A DNA stretch of 64,000 nucleotides from Salinarchaeum sp. Harcht-Bsk1 (GCF_000403645.1 NC_021313.1:2561014-2625013), one strand, 5' to 3'; shown: positions 35,251 through 43,994, numbered from the stretch's first letter. Numbers and translations are program-made. The notes: a model not told the origin generated them from the letters alone.

Positions 35251-35807
35251 CTGCACATGGCGGGCAGCTGCTCCAGTCGAAGGTGGTCTCCGACCTCGGC
35301 GACGTCCTCGAGCGTGCCCTCGACGGCTCGATCACCGGCTACGCCACGGTCGAACCCCAGGATGTCCTCCTGCTCGATGCGGAGGGCGTCGGCGTGCTTG
35401 CCTTCGAGGCTGGCGTTCCCGTCGCGGCCCGACACTCTGGGACCGGCAGGGTCGGCCGGGAGGCGCTCGCGGAGCTGTCGGTCCCCGGGCCCTGCCGCGT
35501 CGAACTCTACGAGCGCCATCGTCCGGTGCCGTTCGTCGAGGAGCCAGCCAATCGCATTCCGCCGGGCCTTCCCGCTGATCGGCTGGTGCGAGACGCGGAC
35601 CTCGCGAACCGGACGCGATCGGCTGCCGCCGATCGGGGCATCGGCGAGCGAACCGACGCGGACGCTCTTCAGGCGTTTCTCACCGACGAGGAACGCGTCG
35701 ACGCGATTCGTCGCGAGGCTCGTGAGGAGGCGCGAGCACGTGCGGAGCAGTGGGGACTCGAAGACGCACTGGTCGACTCGTCACCGGATGGCGATTCGCC
35801 CCACTGA
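35247..35807 (+). CDS. unknown protein coupled to the MinD-type ATPase
   Basis: The 186-residue acidic protein has an N-terminal domain (1-95) with strands GYATVEPQDVLLLDAEGVGVLAFEAGVPVAARH and CRVELYERH. A Pro-rich turn follows, then a helical, highly charged C-terminus (DEERVDAIRREAREEARARAEQWGLEDAL). The coupling by a four-base overlap suggests a partner or activator of the ATPase, as ParB-, MinE- or adaptor-like genes often are. I see no sequence resemblance to any of those. Confidence 0.8.
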   Translation: MTAHGGQLLQSKVVSDLGDVLERALDGSITGYATVEPQDVLLLDAEGVGVLAFEAGVPVAARHSGTGRVGREALAELSVPGPCRVELYERHRPVPFVEEPANRIPPGLPADRLVRDADLANRTRSAAADRGIGERTDADALQAFLTDEERVDAIRREAREEARARAEQWGLEDALVDSSPDGDSPH

Positions 35808-35947
35808 GACGTCCCGAAACGGTCGATGCTGGCCGCCAGAGCGATTTCGTCGGCGTGAGAATCCCGTTATTGTGGGTGAAAACGGCGGTCCAAGCGCCTG
35901 GGACGCGGCAATAACTTATTTGAGTCGTTTCCGGTTAGTAGTTCGAT

Positions 35948-36283
35948 ATGGATCCGGTGGAGCTGTTGAGCACGCTCGGGAACAAGTACAATCCCGAGAT
36001 TCTGCAGACGACTTACGAGCCCAAGTCGGCCCAGGAGCTCAGCGAGGAACTCGACATTCCGATCGCTACGAGCTACCGGCGGGTCGAGCAGCTCCAGGAG
36101 CTGGGACTGCTAGAGCAGGAGGGGAAGGAGTTCTCCGACGAAGGCCGCCAGCGAAAGGTGTACCGCCGGAACGTCGACGAGATCGTCGTCGAACTGGGCA
36201 ACGACGATCTCGACGTCGACACCACCGAGCGCACGGAGGCCAAGAACGCGCTCAATGACGTTTGGAGCGACCTTCGCGGCTGA
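35948..36283 (+). CDS. winged-helix regulator upstream of the archaellin gene
   Basis: The 111-residue protein has a helix-turn-helix at about 27-55 (SAQELSEELDIPIATSYRRVEQLQELGLL) and an acidic C-terminal helix. The TATA-like ATAACTTATTTGAG (35911-35924) is 25-37 bases before the ATG. A wHTH gene followed by a small membrane-protein gene and then archaellin genes is a recurring haloarchaeal order, as in Haloferax volcanii. It is therefore a good candidate regulator of archaellum expression; no experiment is implied here. Confidence 0.82.
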   Translation: MDPVELLSTLGNKYNPEILQTTYEPKSAQELSEELDIPIATSYRRVEQLQELGLLEQEGKEFSDEGRQRKVYRRNVDEIVVELGNDDLDVDTTERTEAKNALNDVWSDLRG

Positions 36284-36388
36284 GACGCTCCCGTCGATCT
36301 GGCGGCTATCACAGCAGAGAATTCCCGCCGTGGATTTATGGTGGTCTCCTTCCCAGGTCGTGTCAGTCCCGCAGACGCGGGTGTCACG

Positions 36389-36667
36389 ATGAAATCCATC
36401 GAACTCCTCTATCTGGCGTTCAGCGGTACCCTGGCTGTGGCGGGTCTCACCATGGTCGGCATGGCGATCCGCGCATACGCCGAGACGCAACGCCGCCACA
36501 TGGTCCACCTGTCGATCGGCTTCACGCTCATCGTCGGTGCAGCTGTGGCGACCACGATCAGTGCCTTCATCAACGACTTCCAGAACCCCCAGTCGCTGTT
36601 GACGGTCAACTACTTCGTGACGACCCTCGGCTTCGTCTTCATCGTCTTCAGCCTCGTCGCCGAATAA
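36389..36667 (+). CDS. small three-TM membrane protein (DUF7521-like)
   Basis: The 92-residue protein has three hydrophobic segments: residues 3-28 (IELLYLAFSGTLAVAGLTM), 35-58 (HLSIGFTLIVGAAVATTI) and 68-90 (LTVNYFVTTLGFVFIVFSLV). ATG 36389 is chosen because a TATA-like GGATTTATGG (about 36332-36341) makes the in-frame ATG 36338 part of the promoter. Proteins of this kind (I believe DUF7521) sit beside the wHTH gene next to archaellin genes in other haloarchaea. Function unknown; the two may form a membrane sensor-regulator pair. Confidence 0.75.
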   Translation: MKSIELLYLAFSGTLAVAGLTMVGMAIRAYAETQRRHMVHLSIGFTLIVGAAVATTISAFINDFQNPQSLLTVNYFVTTLGFVFIVFSLVAE

Positions 36668-36968
36668 CGTCAAGTCGGTAGCCGTTTTTCGATATTGAGA
36701 ACGACAGAGATGGTATTCTCTCCTGTGAGACCACGATCTATCTCATTTATCTGATCAGAGATTTACTCGGTATCGTGCGCGTAGTGCCGCTCAGAGACGA
36801 ATATACTCGCGAAATTCGCCTCCATCTACTCGATATGGCCAATAGCCTTAACATACTGATTCCTGGATCGGTCTTCCGGGTTATCAACAGAGAAAATATC
36901 GCCACTGGATTTATACACTGTCGTCCATCCGGTTGCAGGTACGCCCTCGCAACAGGGCTGGTCAACCA
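36668..36968 (+). promoter_or_regulatory. AT-rich regulatory region and TATA box before the archaellin gene
   Basis: This 301-base gap is visibly poorer in GC than its surroundings. A TATA box, GATTTATACA, is at 36909-36918; transcription would begin near 36940, giving a leader of about 30 bases. Further up are AT-rich stretches around 36735-36765 and 36805-36860, including the palindrome CTGATCAG near 36751. No open frame with gene-like composition is seen. These are likely binding sites for regulators of filament expression (inference). Confidence 0.55.
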
Positions 36969-37580
36969 ATGAAACTGATTCCAAACGAAGATGACCGCGG
37001 TCAGGTGGGGATCGGCACCCTCATCGTGTTCATCGCGATGGTGCTGGTCGCCGCGATCGCCGCGGGCGTACTGATCAACACGGCAGGCTTCCTGCAGGAC
37101 CAGGCAGAAAATACAGGGACCGAATCGACCGCGCAGGTCGCGAACAATCTGCAGGTTCAGACCCAGACGGGGATCGTGAACAACGCCGGAACCGGAGACA
37201 ACATCTCCGAAATTCACGTGGGCGTCCAGCCAGCTGCCGGGGCCGAGGCGATAAACCTCGAGGAGCTGACGATCCAGTACAACAACGAGAACAGTACGAA
37301 CTTCATCCACAACGACTCAACGAACGACGGCGTCAGTAACACGTTCACGACGACCGCCGTCTCTGCGGAGGACGGCAGCGACAACGTGATGAGTCAGTCC
37401 GGTGACTTCTACGAGATCGTGCTCGATCTCTCGGCGACGAACAGCACGGCGAACCTCGAACCCAGTGAGGAGGCCGAGGTGACGATTACGACGCCACAGG
37501 GGTCCCAGACTGTGGTCACGCTCAGAGCTCCGGACTCGCTCGCCACCGCCGACCCGGGAGAGACCGTCGAACTACGATAG
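36969..37580 (+). CDS. arlA: archaellin (archaellum filament protein)
   Basis: The 203-residue preprotein has a class III signal: the short charged leader EDDRG is cut before [24 protein letters not shown] by the prepilin peptidase, leaving the hydrophobic helix that packs in the filament core. The remaining domain is rich in Asn, Thr and Ser, with many N-glycosylation sequons (for example NIS, NST, NDS). Only one archaellin gene is present here, whereas many haloarchaea have two or more. Two hairpins at 37590-37622 form its terminator. Confidence 0.96.
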   Translation: MKLIPNEDDRGQVGIGTLIVFIAMVLVAAIAAGVLINTAGFLQDQAENTGTESTAQVANNLQVQTQTGIVNNAGTGDNISEIHVGVQPAAGAEAINLEELTIQYNNENSTNFIHNDSTNDGVSNTFTTTAVSAEDGSDNVMSQSGDFYEIVLDLSATNSTANLEPSEEAEVTITTPQGSQTVVTLRAPDSLATADPGETVELR

Positions 37581-37589
37581 CGCGTAGCT

Positions 37590-37622
37590 GATCACAGCGG
37601 TGATCGCGGGCAACCCTGCCCG
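37590..37622 (+). terminator. archaellin transcription terminator (double hairpin)
   Basis: GATCAC/GTGATC (37590-37605) is followed by CGGGCA/TGCCCG (37607-37622) and the pyrimidine run TCTTCTTC. The pair starts ten bases after the archaellin stop. The remaining gap 37623-37896 has no gene; it ends with the promoter of the next gene. Confidence 0.5.
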
Positions 37623-37866
37623 TCTTCTTCGGCACTTCGTTTTTGCACCGTGGCGTCGAGATCCTTAATCGAGCAGCGGCGCGCAACGTGACGTGGCGTG
37701 TCGGCGGTGCTCCGGTTAGCGACTCTCGGCCGATCGGCTTGCGGGCGTGAGTGTGAACGAGTGCCTGGGGGTGCGCGTGAGAGTGCGGGAGCAACGACGC
37801 GTCGTCGTCGCGCGGGTTACAGCGACTGGATGCCAGGGATCGCGCTTCCGCTGGCCCCGCCCGCAA

Positions 37867-37876
37867 ACCTATATGT
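37867..37876 (+). promoter_or_regulatory. TATA box of the gene at 37897
   Basis: ACCTATATGT centres about 26 bases before ATG 37897, which decides that start against upstream in-frame ATG and GTG codons. Confidence 0.6.
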
Positions 37877-37896
37877 GCCGACTGAATATCTCGACT

Positions 37897-38511
37897 ATGG
37901 CACCCGACGGGGACCCCACCGACGAGGAGGGGAAGGTTCTCTCGCCCCAGGAGCTCGAACTCGCCGACAAGGACGGGGTCGAACAGCTCGGGGAAGGGCG
38001 ATTCGTGGTCTCGCCCGACGGGACCGATCCGAACGTTCCGACCGAACTGTCCGTCGACGATGCCGACGTCGAAGCGTCGGCTCGCGAGGAGTCAGTAGCG
38101 GCGACGACCGGTGAGGCACCGACCGCATCCCCCGAGTCGCCTTCGTTGGACCGGACCGCGATTCAGGACTGGCACGAGCGCCAGCTTCGAGAGTCTCCCT
38201 CCGCGTACGGCTACCACCTCTCGCTCAAGGCCGGGACGGCGATCGATCACCACACCCTCCACTCCGACGACGTGACGATGGCGTTCAACAACCTCCTGCT
38301 GTGGTACGCCCGGACCGTCGACGCGGACCTGCCGCCCGGTGCCGTGCTCGGCATCCTCCTCTCCGACGCGAGCGTTCCCGTCCAGTACCCCGTCAAGACG
38401 CTCGAGCAGTTCGTGATGAACCAGGGACTCTCGACGGACGACTCGATCGGGGACCTCCTCGAAGCGGCTCGGGACGACGGTGGCGTCGTGTTCCCGCCGC
38501 GAACCGAGTAA
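37897..38511 (+). CDS. conserved haloarchaeal protein of the arl region (DUF7500-like)
   Basis: The 204-residue soluble protein has an acidic low-complexity N-terminal half (1-85) with a short ordered start (KVLSPQELELADKDGVEQLGEGRFVVSP). The compact C-terminal domain (88-204) includes WHERQLRESPSAYGYHLSLK, FNNLLLWYARTVDADLPPGAVLGILLSDASV and VMNQGLSTDDSIGDLLEAAR. It resembles a haloarchaeal family I know as DUF7500, found near motility genes. No function is established. Confidence 0.75.
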   Translation: MAPDGDPTDEEGKVLSPQELELADKDGVEQLGEGRFVVSPDGTDPNVPTELSVDDADVEASAREESVAATTGEAPTASPESPSLDRTAIQDWHERQLRESPSAYGYHLSLKAGTAIDHHTLHSDDVTMAFNNLLLWYARTVDADLPPGAVLGILLSDASVPVQYPVKTLEQFVMNQGLSTDDSIGDLLEAARDDGGVVFPPRTE

Positions 38512-38672
38512 CGCTGCCGTTACAACCGCAGTCAGACTGTTGCTTCGTCGTGCACTCGCCGTTTCCGTCGGTCTCGCCAGTTTTCGAGTGCGTCGATCGC
38601 ACCCACAGACCACTCGGGAGCCGTGTTTCCCGCTGGGCCCGGGATCGAGGGGTCACTTGAGGCTTACGACAA

Positions 38673-38692
38673 AATTATCTTCGAAGATAATT
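38673..38692. promoter_or_regulatory. perfect 20-bp palindrome, possible operator
   Basis: AATTATCTTC followed by its exact reverse complement gives a perfect 20-base AT-rich palindrome in otherwise GC-rich DNA. It lies 70 bases before the TATA-like element of the arl operon, between the 37897 gene and arlCE. The symmetry suggests a binding site for a dimeric regulator. Confidence 0.5.
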
Positions 38693-38762
38693 GGGGGTAC
38701 CATCTGTCTTCTGTAGGTCGCTGGGCCGCTGGCTTACCGTTCGCGCATACACGGCAATAAGA

Positions 38763-38818
38763 CCTTTAAGAACTCCCGGTGTACGAAGTTCCACGACTCT
38801 ACGTGGACGGTATCCACG
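38763..38818 (+). promoter_or_regulatory. putative promoter and leader hairpin of the arlCE-J operon
   Basis: A TATA-like CCTTTAAGAA at 38763-38772 would start transcription near 38797. Just downstream CGTGGA (38802-38807) pairs with TCCACG (38813-38818), nested in GTTCC (38788) and GGAAC (38820-38824). The leader would be about 87 bases long. With the palindrome at 38673 this accounts for most of the 372-base gap 38512-38883. Confidence 0.45.
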
Positions 38819-38883
38819 AGGAACCAACGCGGACGTTGCGAACACGCGAACATTACAATGCACGATAATCGGGGGTGGTAGAA

Positions 38884-40545
38884 ATGGGCGACGAGGACTC
38901 GAACGGCGTCGTCGGCCGCGTTGCCGACGTGCTGGCACGCCTCGGTGGCGATCCACGCGGCGCACGACCAGCGTCGAGTACCGAGCGATCGGACCAGCCG
39001 GCGTTCGAACGGGCCACCTCGCGCGCCGACCCGGCGATCGGATCCGAGGAAGCCCGCCCAGTCACCGATGGCGGTGCCGACGGCGTGCCACCGGGTGAGA
39101 GCCCCTGGCCGGACGACGATCCGATCGTCTTCGGATCGGACGCCGAGAGCGAACGCGGCACCGCGATCCTGGACGCGGTCGTCGATTCCGAGGCCGAGGA
39201 CGCGCCGCCGTTTTCCGCCGCCGACCAGGAGGACTCCGACGCCGCAGCAGGCGGCGCCGACCCCCGGGACGCGGACGGGTCACCTCCGAATGCAGGTATC
39301 GACCCCGATCACCTCGACGAACTCGAGGCCCGCATCGAGGCACTCGAGTCCGATCACCTCCACCTGGAATCGAGCATCGCCGACGTGGCACGGAGTCTGG
39401 ACGACCTCAAAGGCGAGGTCGCTGGCGTCGGTGCCGACGTGCAGTCGCTCGTCGCGGTGCTCGGGGGTATCGCGATCGCTCGCGACGGTGCTGCTTCCGG
39501 CGACGACGGGGCGAACGTCGAAGCGATCCTGGAACGTGCCGCCGTCGAAGCCGCAGACGTCGAGACCGCGGACACGGAAACCCGCGCCGGGTCCGACGCC
39601 GAGCGCTCCGCTGAATCTGAACGCTCCCCCGAATCCGAGCCTTCACTGTCCGAGGACGAGTGCTCGGCCTCGAACGAGCGCTCGTCCGAAACCGAGCACC
39701 CTTCCGAAACCGAGCACCCTTCCGAAACCGAGCACCCTTCCGAAGCAGCGAACGCACCCGAATCGGATCGCTCACCCGGCGCCGTGAAGTCACCTGACGC
39801 CGAACCCTCACTCGACCCCGGGGCCTCGACCGGAGGTGGTGACGCCGCGGACGGCTCCACCGTCGATGGAAACGGATCCACCTCCGACGCGCAGGAATCC
39901 ACCTCCGACGCCAAGGGTTCGTCGTTCGACCCGGACGAACCCCCGTCGGGAATCCATCGCGGTGCTGGCGATCCCCGCCGACCTCCTGAAGGCGGAGACT
40001 CGACGGTCGCACCGTCGCCGTCGGCCGACCACGACCCGGCGCGAGAACTCGTCGATCCACGGACCGACGCCGTCGGGGCACGGCTCCGCCAGTTCCGCGA
40101 TGGCTTCGTGGACGACCCGACGGCGGACCTGCCGACCGGCAACGGGGCAGACGAGTTCCGCTTCGAGAAGGTCCTCCTTCCGACCGACGGTGCGGCCGCT
40201 CCCGACCTCTCGAACGCCGAACTCGCGAAGCCGTACCTCGAAGCGCTTCCAGACGGCTACGCTGGCGACGCCGTCGTCCTCGAGTGGCTGGACTGGCTGG
40301 TCTCGGCGGCCGACGGCGCGACCGCCGCTCACGCGATCCGGTACTACGAGTCGATCGAGTGGCTCACTGCGGACGTCAGGGACGACCTCCTCGGCTACCT
40401 GGAGGGCCTCGGGGAGCAGCACCAGGAAGGCGAGACCGCTCCGGCCGGGACGCCGCCGGCAGCGCTCGACCTGCAGGACCACCTCCGCAGTCTCCAGTAC
40501 GTGACCGAACTCGCATCCGGGGAGGTGGGTTCGGATGGGGTTTAG
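38884..40545 (+). CDS. arlCE: archaellum motor accessory protein ArlC/ArlE fusion
   Basis: The 553-residue protein has an acidic N-terminus, then a coiled coil at about 142-195 (LDELEARIEALESDHLHLES), the ArlC-type segment. A long disordered Ser/Glu/Asp region (200-400) contains tandem SETEHP repeats. The ArlD/E domain is at about 423-530 (FRFEKVLLP; LEWLDWLVSAADGATAAHAIRYYESIEW). ArlCE links the motor to the chemotaxis system through CheF and to ArlH. It overlaps arlF by 11 bases. A separate arlD gene is not in the window. Confidence 0.9.
   Translation: MGDEDSNGVVGRVADVLARLGGDPRGARPASSTERSDQPAFERATSRADPAIGSEEARPVTDGGADGVPPGESPWPDDDPIVFGSDAESERGTAILDAVVDSEAEDAPPFSAADQEDSDAAAGGADPRDADGSPPNAGIDPDHLDELEARIEALESDHLHLESSIADVARSLDDLKGEVAGVGADVQSLVAVLGGIAIARDGAASGDDGANVEAILERAAVEAADVETADTETRAGSDAERSAESERSPESEPSLSEDECSASNERSSETEHPSETEHPSETEHPSEAANAPESDRSPGAVKSPDAEPSLDPGASTGGGDAADGSTVDGNGSTSDAQESTSDAKGSSFDPDEPPSGIHRGAGDPRRPPEGGDSTVAPSPSADHDPARELVDPRTDAVGARLRQFRDGFVDDPTADLPTGNGADEFRFEKVLLPTDGAAAPDLSNAELAKPYLEALPDGYAGDAVVLEWLDWLVSAADGATAAHAIRYYESIEWLTADVRDDLLGYLEGLGEQHQEGETAPAGTPPAALDLQDHLRSLQYVTELASGEVGSDGV
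39685..39738 (+). repeat. three perfect 18-bp tandem repeats in arlCE
   Basis: The unit TCCGAAACCGAGCACCCT occurs three times without a mismatch and encodes SETEHP. A partial fourth unit follows. Identical copies imply recent expansion in the disordered linker. Confidence 0.9.
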
Positions 40546-40978
40546 CGTCAGCGGCGCGACTGCCGTGATCCTCATCGGCGGCCTGATCGCGTTCAGTTTC
40601 GCCTTCAGCGCGGTGAACAACGGGTACGAGCGCGTCTCGGAGGCCCAGGAGGATCGCGAGGACCGCCAGTTGATGCAGGCGAACTCCGACGTCGGAATCG
40701 CGAACGCGACCTACGATAGCGGTACCTCGACGCTGACGGTCAACGCCACGAACACCGGCTCCTCCGAGCTCGTCGTCGGTCGCGTGTCCTTGCTGGTGGA
40801 CGGCGCCTATCGATCGAACGTGACCACGGCGATCGACGGCGACGCGACGACAGACGTGTTCCTGCCCGGCGAGGTGCTCACGATGACGGTGAACCAGTCC
40901 GTCCGGCCCGACCGGGTCAAGGTGATTACAGGGACCGGCGTTGCAGCCATCTCGACGGAGGTGAACGCCAGTGCGTGA
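40535..40978 (+). CDS. arlF: archaellum stator protein ArlF
   Basis: The 147-residue protein has one N-terminal transmembrane segment (residues 5-28, SGATAVILIGGLIAFSFAFSAV). A beta-sandwich domain outside the membrane follows: DVGIANATYDSGTSTLTVNATNTGSSEL, SLLVDGAY, FLPGEVLTMTV. ArlF with ArlG binds the S-layer and anchors the motor in the pseudo-periplasm. It overlaps arlCE. Confidence 0.94.
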   Translation: MGFSVSGATAVILIGGLIAFSFAFSAVNNGYERVSEAQEDREDRQLMQANSDVGIANATYDSGTSTLTVNATNTGSSELVVGRVSLLVDGAYRSNVTTAIDGDATTDVFLPGEVLTMTVNQSVRPDRVKVITGTGVAAISTEVNASA

Positions 40979-41040
40979 TCCATTCCACGCGCTGACAGTC
41001 TGCCCGAGCGCTCGTCGCCGGGCGATCGGGGTGATCCGGC

Positions 41041-41505
41041 ATGGCTAGCGTCTCGATCTCGCACCTCGTGATCTTCATCGCGAGTCTGCTCGTGGCGGCG
41101 ACGGTCGCCGGCGCACTCGTCACCGGGGTCGATCGCATCAGCGGCTCCGTCACGGATCGGAGCCTGGACACCAGCGAGGAGGTACGGACCGACCTGACGA
41201 TCATCTCCGACGCCGGCAGCGACGCGGTGTACAACGAGTCCGGCGGCAACGGAACCGTGACAGTGCTCGTGAAGAACACGGGATCGTTGAATCTGGACGC
41301 GACAGCCGACCAGGTCGACGTGCTCGTCGACGGCGCCTACGTCGGCAACGGTGACGTCACTGTGACGTCGCTGGAGGGCGAGCCGCTCGACTGGCGAACC
41401 GGCTCCGTCGTCCGGATCGAGATCGCGACGACGCTCGATGCCGGTGACCACCGGGTGCAGGTGACGGCAAACGGCGACGAGGAGGTGTTGCGATTCCGCG
41501 TATGA
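41041..41505 (+). CDS. arlG: archaellum stator protein ArlG
   Basis: The 154-residue protein has an N-terminal transmembrane helix (residues 7-29, [19 protein letters not shown]) and a beta domain related to ArlF ([29 protein letters not shown]). It forms the stator filament with ArlF. A 62-base spacer with a GC hairpin separates it from arlF, which is unusual because the other genes overlap. Its end overlaps arlH by four bases. Confidence 0.93.
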   Translation: MASVSISHLVIFIASLLVAATVAGALVTGVDRISGSVTDRSLDTSEEVRTDLTIISDAGSDAVYNESGGNGTVTVLVKNTGSLNLDATADQVDVLVDGAYVGNGDVTVTSLEGEPLDWRTGSVVRIEIATTLDAGDHRVQVTANGDEEVLRFRV

Positions 41506-42260
41506 GTGGACGAAACCTCGTACCGCTCGGTCTCGACGACCGAGACCGACTCAACGCGGAGCTGGGCGGCGGGATTCCCCGTGGGAGCATCGCCATCATG
41601 GAGGGCCAGTACGGCGCCGGAAAATCCGCGCTCACCCAGCGGTTCACGTACGGCATCTGCGAGGAGGGCCACACGGTCACCTTCCTCTCGACGGAACTCA
41701 CCGTCAAGGGGTTCATCGACCAGATGCACTCGCTGGACTACGGCGTCGAGGATCACCTGCTCGACGAGCGCCTCCTCTTTCTCCACGGCGACATCGACTC
41801 TTCGAGCGCGCTCCGTGGGGACGAGGAGGATGAGGGCGAGCGGATGCAGCTACTGAAGCGGCTGATGGACGCCGAGACGATGTGGGAATCGGACGTGATC
41901 ATCCTCGACACGTTCGACGCCATCCTCCGGAACGACCCCAAGTTCGAACACCTCGTCCGGCAGGGCGACGAGCGACAGGCGGCCCTCGAGATCATCTCCT
42001 TCTTCCGGGAAATCGTCGCGAAGGGCAAGATCGTCATCCTTACCGTCGACCCGACTGCCGTCGACGAGGAGGCGATGGGACCGTTCCGGTCGATCGCCGA
42101 CGTCTATCTGGAACTCCAGATGATCGAGGTCGGCAACGACGTCCGTCGGAACATCGCGGTGAAGCGATTCACTGGCATGGGCGAACAGGTCGGTGACTCG
42201 GTCGGGTACTCCGTCCGGTCGGGCATCGGAATCGTCATCGAGAGCAGGAGTGTGGCCTGA
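41502..42260 (+). CDS. arlH: archaellum motor ATPase-like protein ArlH
   Basis: The 252-residue RecA/KaiC-like protein has Walker [10 protein letters not shown] (residues 33-41) and Walker [10 protein letters not shown]. ArlH binds ATP, autophosphorylates and sits inside the ArlX/CDE ring beneath ArlI. Start ATG overlaps the arlG stop (ATGA-type). ArlI begins one base after its stop. Confidence 0.95.
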   Translation: MSGRNLVPLGLDDRDRLNAELGGGIPRGSIAIMEGQYGAGKSALTQRFTYGICEEGHTVTFLSTELTVKGFIDQMHSLDYGVEDHLLDERLLFLHGDIDSSSALRGDEEDEGERMQLLKRLMDAETMWESDVIILDTFDAILRNDPKFEHLVRQGDERQAALEIISFFREIVAKGKIVILTVDPTAVDEEAMGPFRSIADVYLELQMIEVGNDVRRNIAVKRFTGMGEQVGDSVGYSVRSGIGIVIESRSVA

Positions 42261-42261
42261 C

Positions 42262-43929
42262 ATGGCAGATCACGGAACCAAACAGATCACGCCGGAGCTT
42301 CGGAAGGTCGCGGGGCGACGCCCGCACCTGGCCCAGCACCTCAAGGAGTTCAAACGCATCACGGGCGAGTTCCCGGAGCTGATCGAGGAACCGACTGGCG
42401 AGTACGAGACCCACCGGCCGAACGTGCTCTATCCCGTCGGTGGTCCGATTTACTGTCACGTCTACGGTGACCTCGGTCGCGACACGAAGTACTACGCGAT
42501 CGAGCCGACGCTCGACGACACCGAACTCGGGCTCTACAACGACGTCCGTCGTCGGCTACTCGAACGCTCGGCGACGAAACCCGCTCCCGAGACCGAGGAG
42601 GAGTACGACCAGCGGATCGACCAGCTGCTCTCCGAGACGGTCGCGATCGAGGGTCGAGAGGTCGGTACGATCGACCAGCTCGTCGACCGGATCAGCGGCG
42701 GGCCGAAGACGGTCGACCGCAAGACCTACGAGAATATCCGGTACCAGCTGACGCGGGACATCGTCGGGTTCGGGCCGCTCGAACCGGTCATGCGCGACCC
42801 CGCGAACGAGGACATTCACGTCATCGGGCCCCAGCAGTGCTTCGTCGATCACGACACGTTCGGCATGCTCGAGACGACCGTCGAGTGGGGCTCGAACGAG
42901 GAGTTCGACAACTGGCTGCGGAACATGGGCGAGCGAATCGGCGATCCACTCAGTGACTCCGACCCGATCGTCGACTCGACGCTGCCCGACGGCTCGCGTA
43001 TCAACATCATCTACTCCGACGACGTCTCGATACAGGGCTCCTCGCTGACGATCCGCCAGGGCGAAGAGGTCCCGCTGTCGGTCCTCCAGATCACGAAGTG
43101 GGGCACACTCTCCCCGGAACTCGCCGCGTACCTCTGGCTCTGCCTCGAGAACGAGCAGACGGTCTTCGTCGTCGGGGAGACGGCGTCCGGGAAGACGACT
43201 ACGTTGAACTCCATCATGTCGTTCATCCCCGCGGACTCGAAGATCTACACCGCGGAGGACACCGCAGAGGTCCTGCCGCCCCACGACACCTGGCAACAGC
43301 TCCTGACTCGCGAGGGCGGCGACGGCAACTCGGACGTCGACATGTTCGACCTCGTCGCCGCCGCACTGCGCTCTCGCCCCGACTACATCATCGTCGGCGA
43401 GGTTCGTGGCGAGGAGGGGCGGATGGCGTTCCAGGCCGCCCAGACCGGCCACCCGGTCATGCTGACCTTCCACGCGAGCGACATCGTCTCCATGATCCAG
43501 CGGTTCACCGGCGATCCGATCAACGTCCCCGAGACGTTCATGGACAACGCCGACGTGGCGCTGTTCCAGAACCGGGTCAAGCAGGGCGACGACGTGCTGC
43601 GCCGGGTCACCTCTGTCCAGGAGATCGAGGGGTACTCCAAGGAGATGGACGGCGTCGTCACCCGGCAGTCCTTCTACTGGGATCCCGCGTCCGACGAGAT
43701 CGTCTTCCAGGGAATGAACAACTCCTTCGTCCTCGAAGAGCAGATCGCGACGCTGCTCGGGTACGAGGATACCCGCGAAATCTACGACGAACTCCAGTTC
43801 CGGGCGGATCTCATCCGCCGGATGATCGAGGAGAACGTGCTCGGCTACCACGAGGTCAACGAGGCCATCGCCGACTTCCAGCGCGACGGCATCGAGGGCC
43901 TCCCGTTCGACATGGCCAGAACGACGTGA
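42262..43929 (+). CDS. arlI: archaellum motor ATPase ArlI
   Basis: The 555-residue hexameric type II/IV secretion ATPase drives filament assembly and rotation. An N-terminal domain of about 270 residues precedes Walker A GETASGKTTT. Asp box (EDTAEV), Walker B (YIIVGEVRGEE) and His box (MLTFHAS) follow, and the C-terminal helical domain ends MARTT. ATG 42262 lies one base after the arlH stop; the longer upstream frame runs back over arlH and was rejected. Confidence 0.97.
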   Translation: MADHGTKQITPELRKVAGRRPHLAQHLKEFKRITGEFPELIEEPTGEYETHRPNVLYPVGGPIYCHVYGDLGRDTKYYAIEPTLDDTELGLYNDVRRRLLERSATKPAPETEEEYDQRIDQLLSETVAIEGREVGTIDQLVDRISGGPKTVDRKTYENIRYQLTRDIVGFGPLEPVMRDPANEDIHVIGPQQCFVDHDTFGMLETTVEWGSNEEFDNWLRNMGERIGDPLSDSDPIVDSTLPDGSRINIIYSDDVSIQGSSLTIRQGEEVPLSVLQITKWGTLSPELAAYLWLCLENEQTVFVVGETASGKTTTLNSIMSFIPADSKIYTAEDTAEVLPPHDTWQQLLTREGGDGNSDVDMFDLVAAALRSRPDYIIVGEVRGEEGRMAFQAAQTGHPVMLTFHASDIVSMIQRFTGDPINVPETFMDNADVALFQNRVKQGDDVLRRVTSVQEIEGYSKEMDGVVTRQSFYWDPASDEIVFQGMNNSFVLEEQIATLLGYEDTREIYDELQFRADLIRRMIEENVLGYHEVNEAIADFQRDGIEGLPFDMARTT

Positions 43930-43975
43930 TCGCGATGCTGGGACAGACCGCCGAACCGTGCGTCCGCCGTGGTGG

Positions 43976-43983
43976 GGAGGTGA
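43976..43983 (+). promoter_or_regulatory. complete Shine-Dalgarno sequence of arlJ
   Basis: GGAGGTGA is fully complementary to the archaeal 16S rRNA 3' end and ends 11 bases before ATG 43995. It fixes the arlJ start and shows internal initiation within the operon. Confidence 0.75.
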
Positions 43984-43994
43984 CCTGCTGAACG

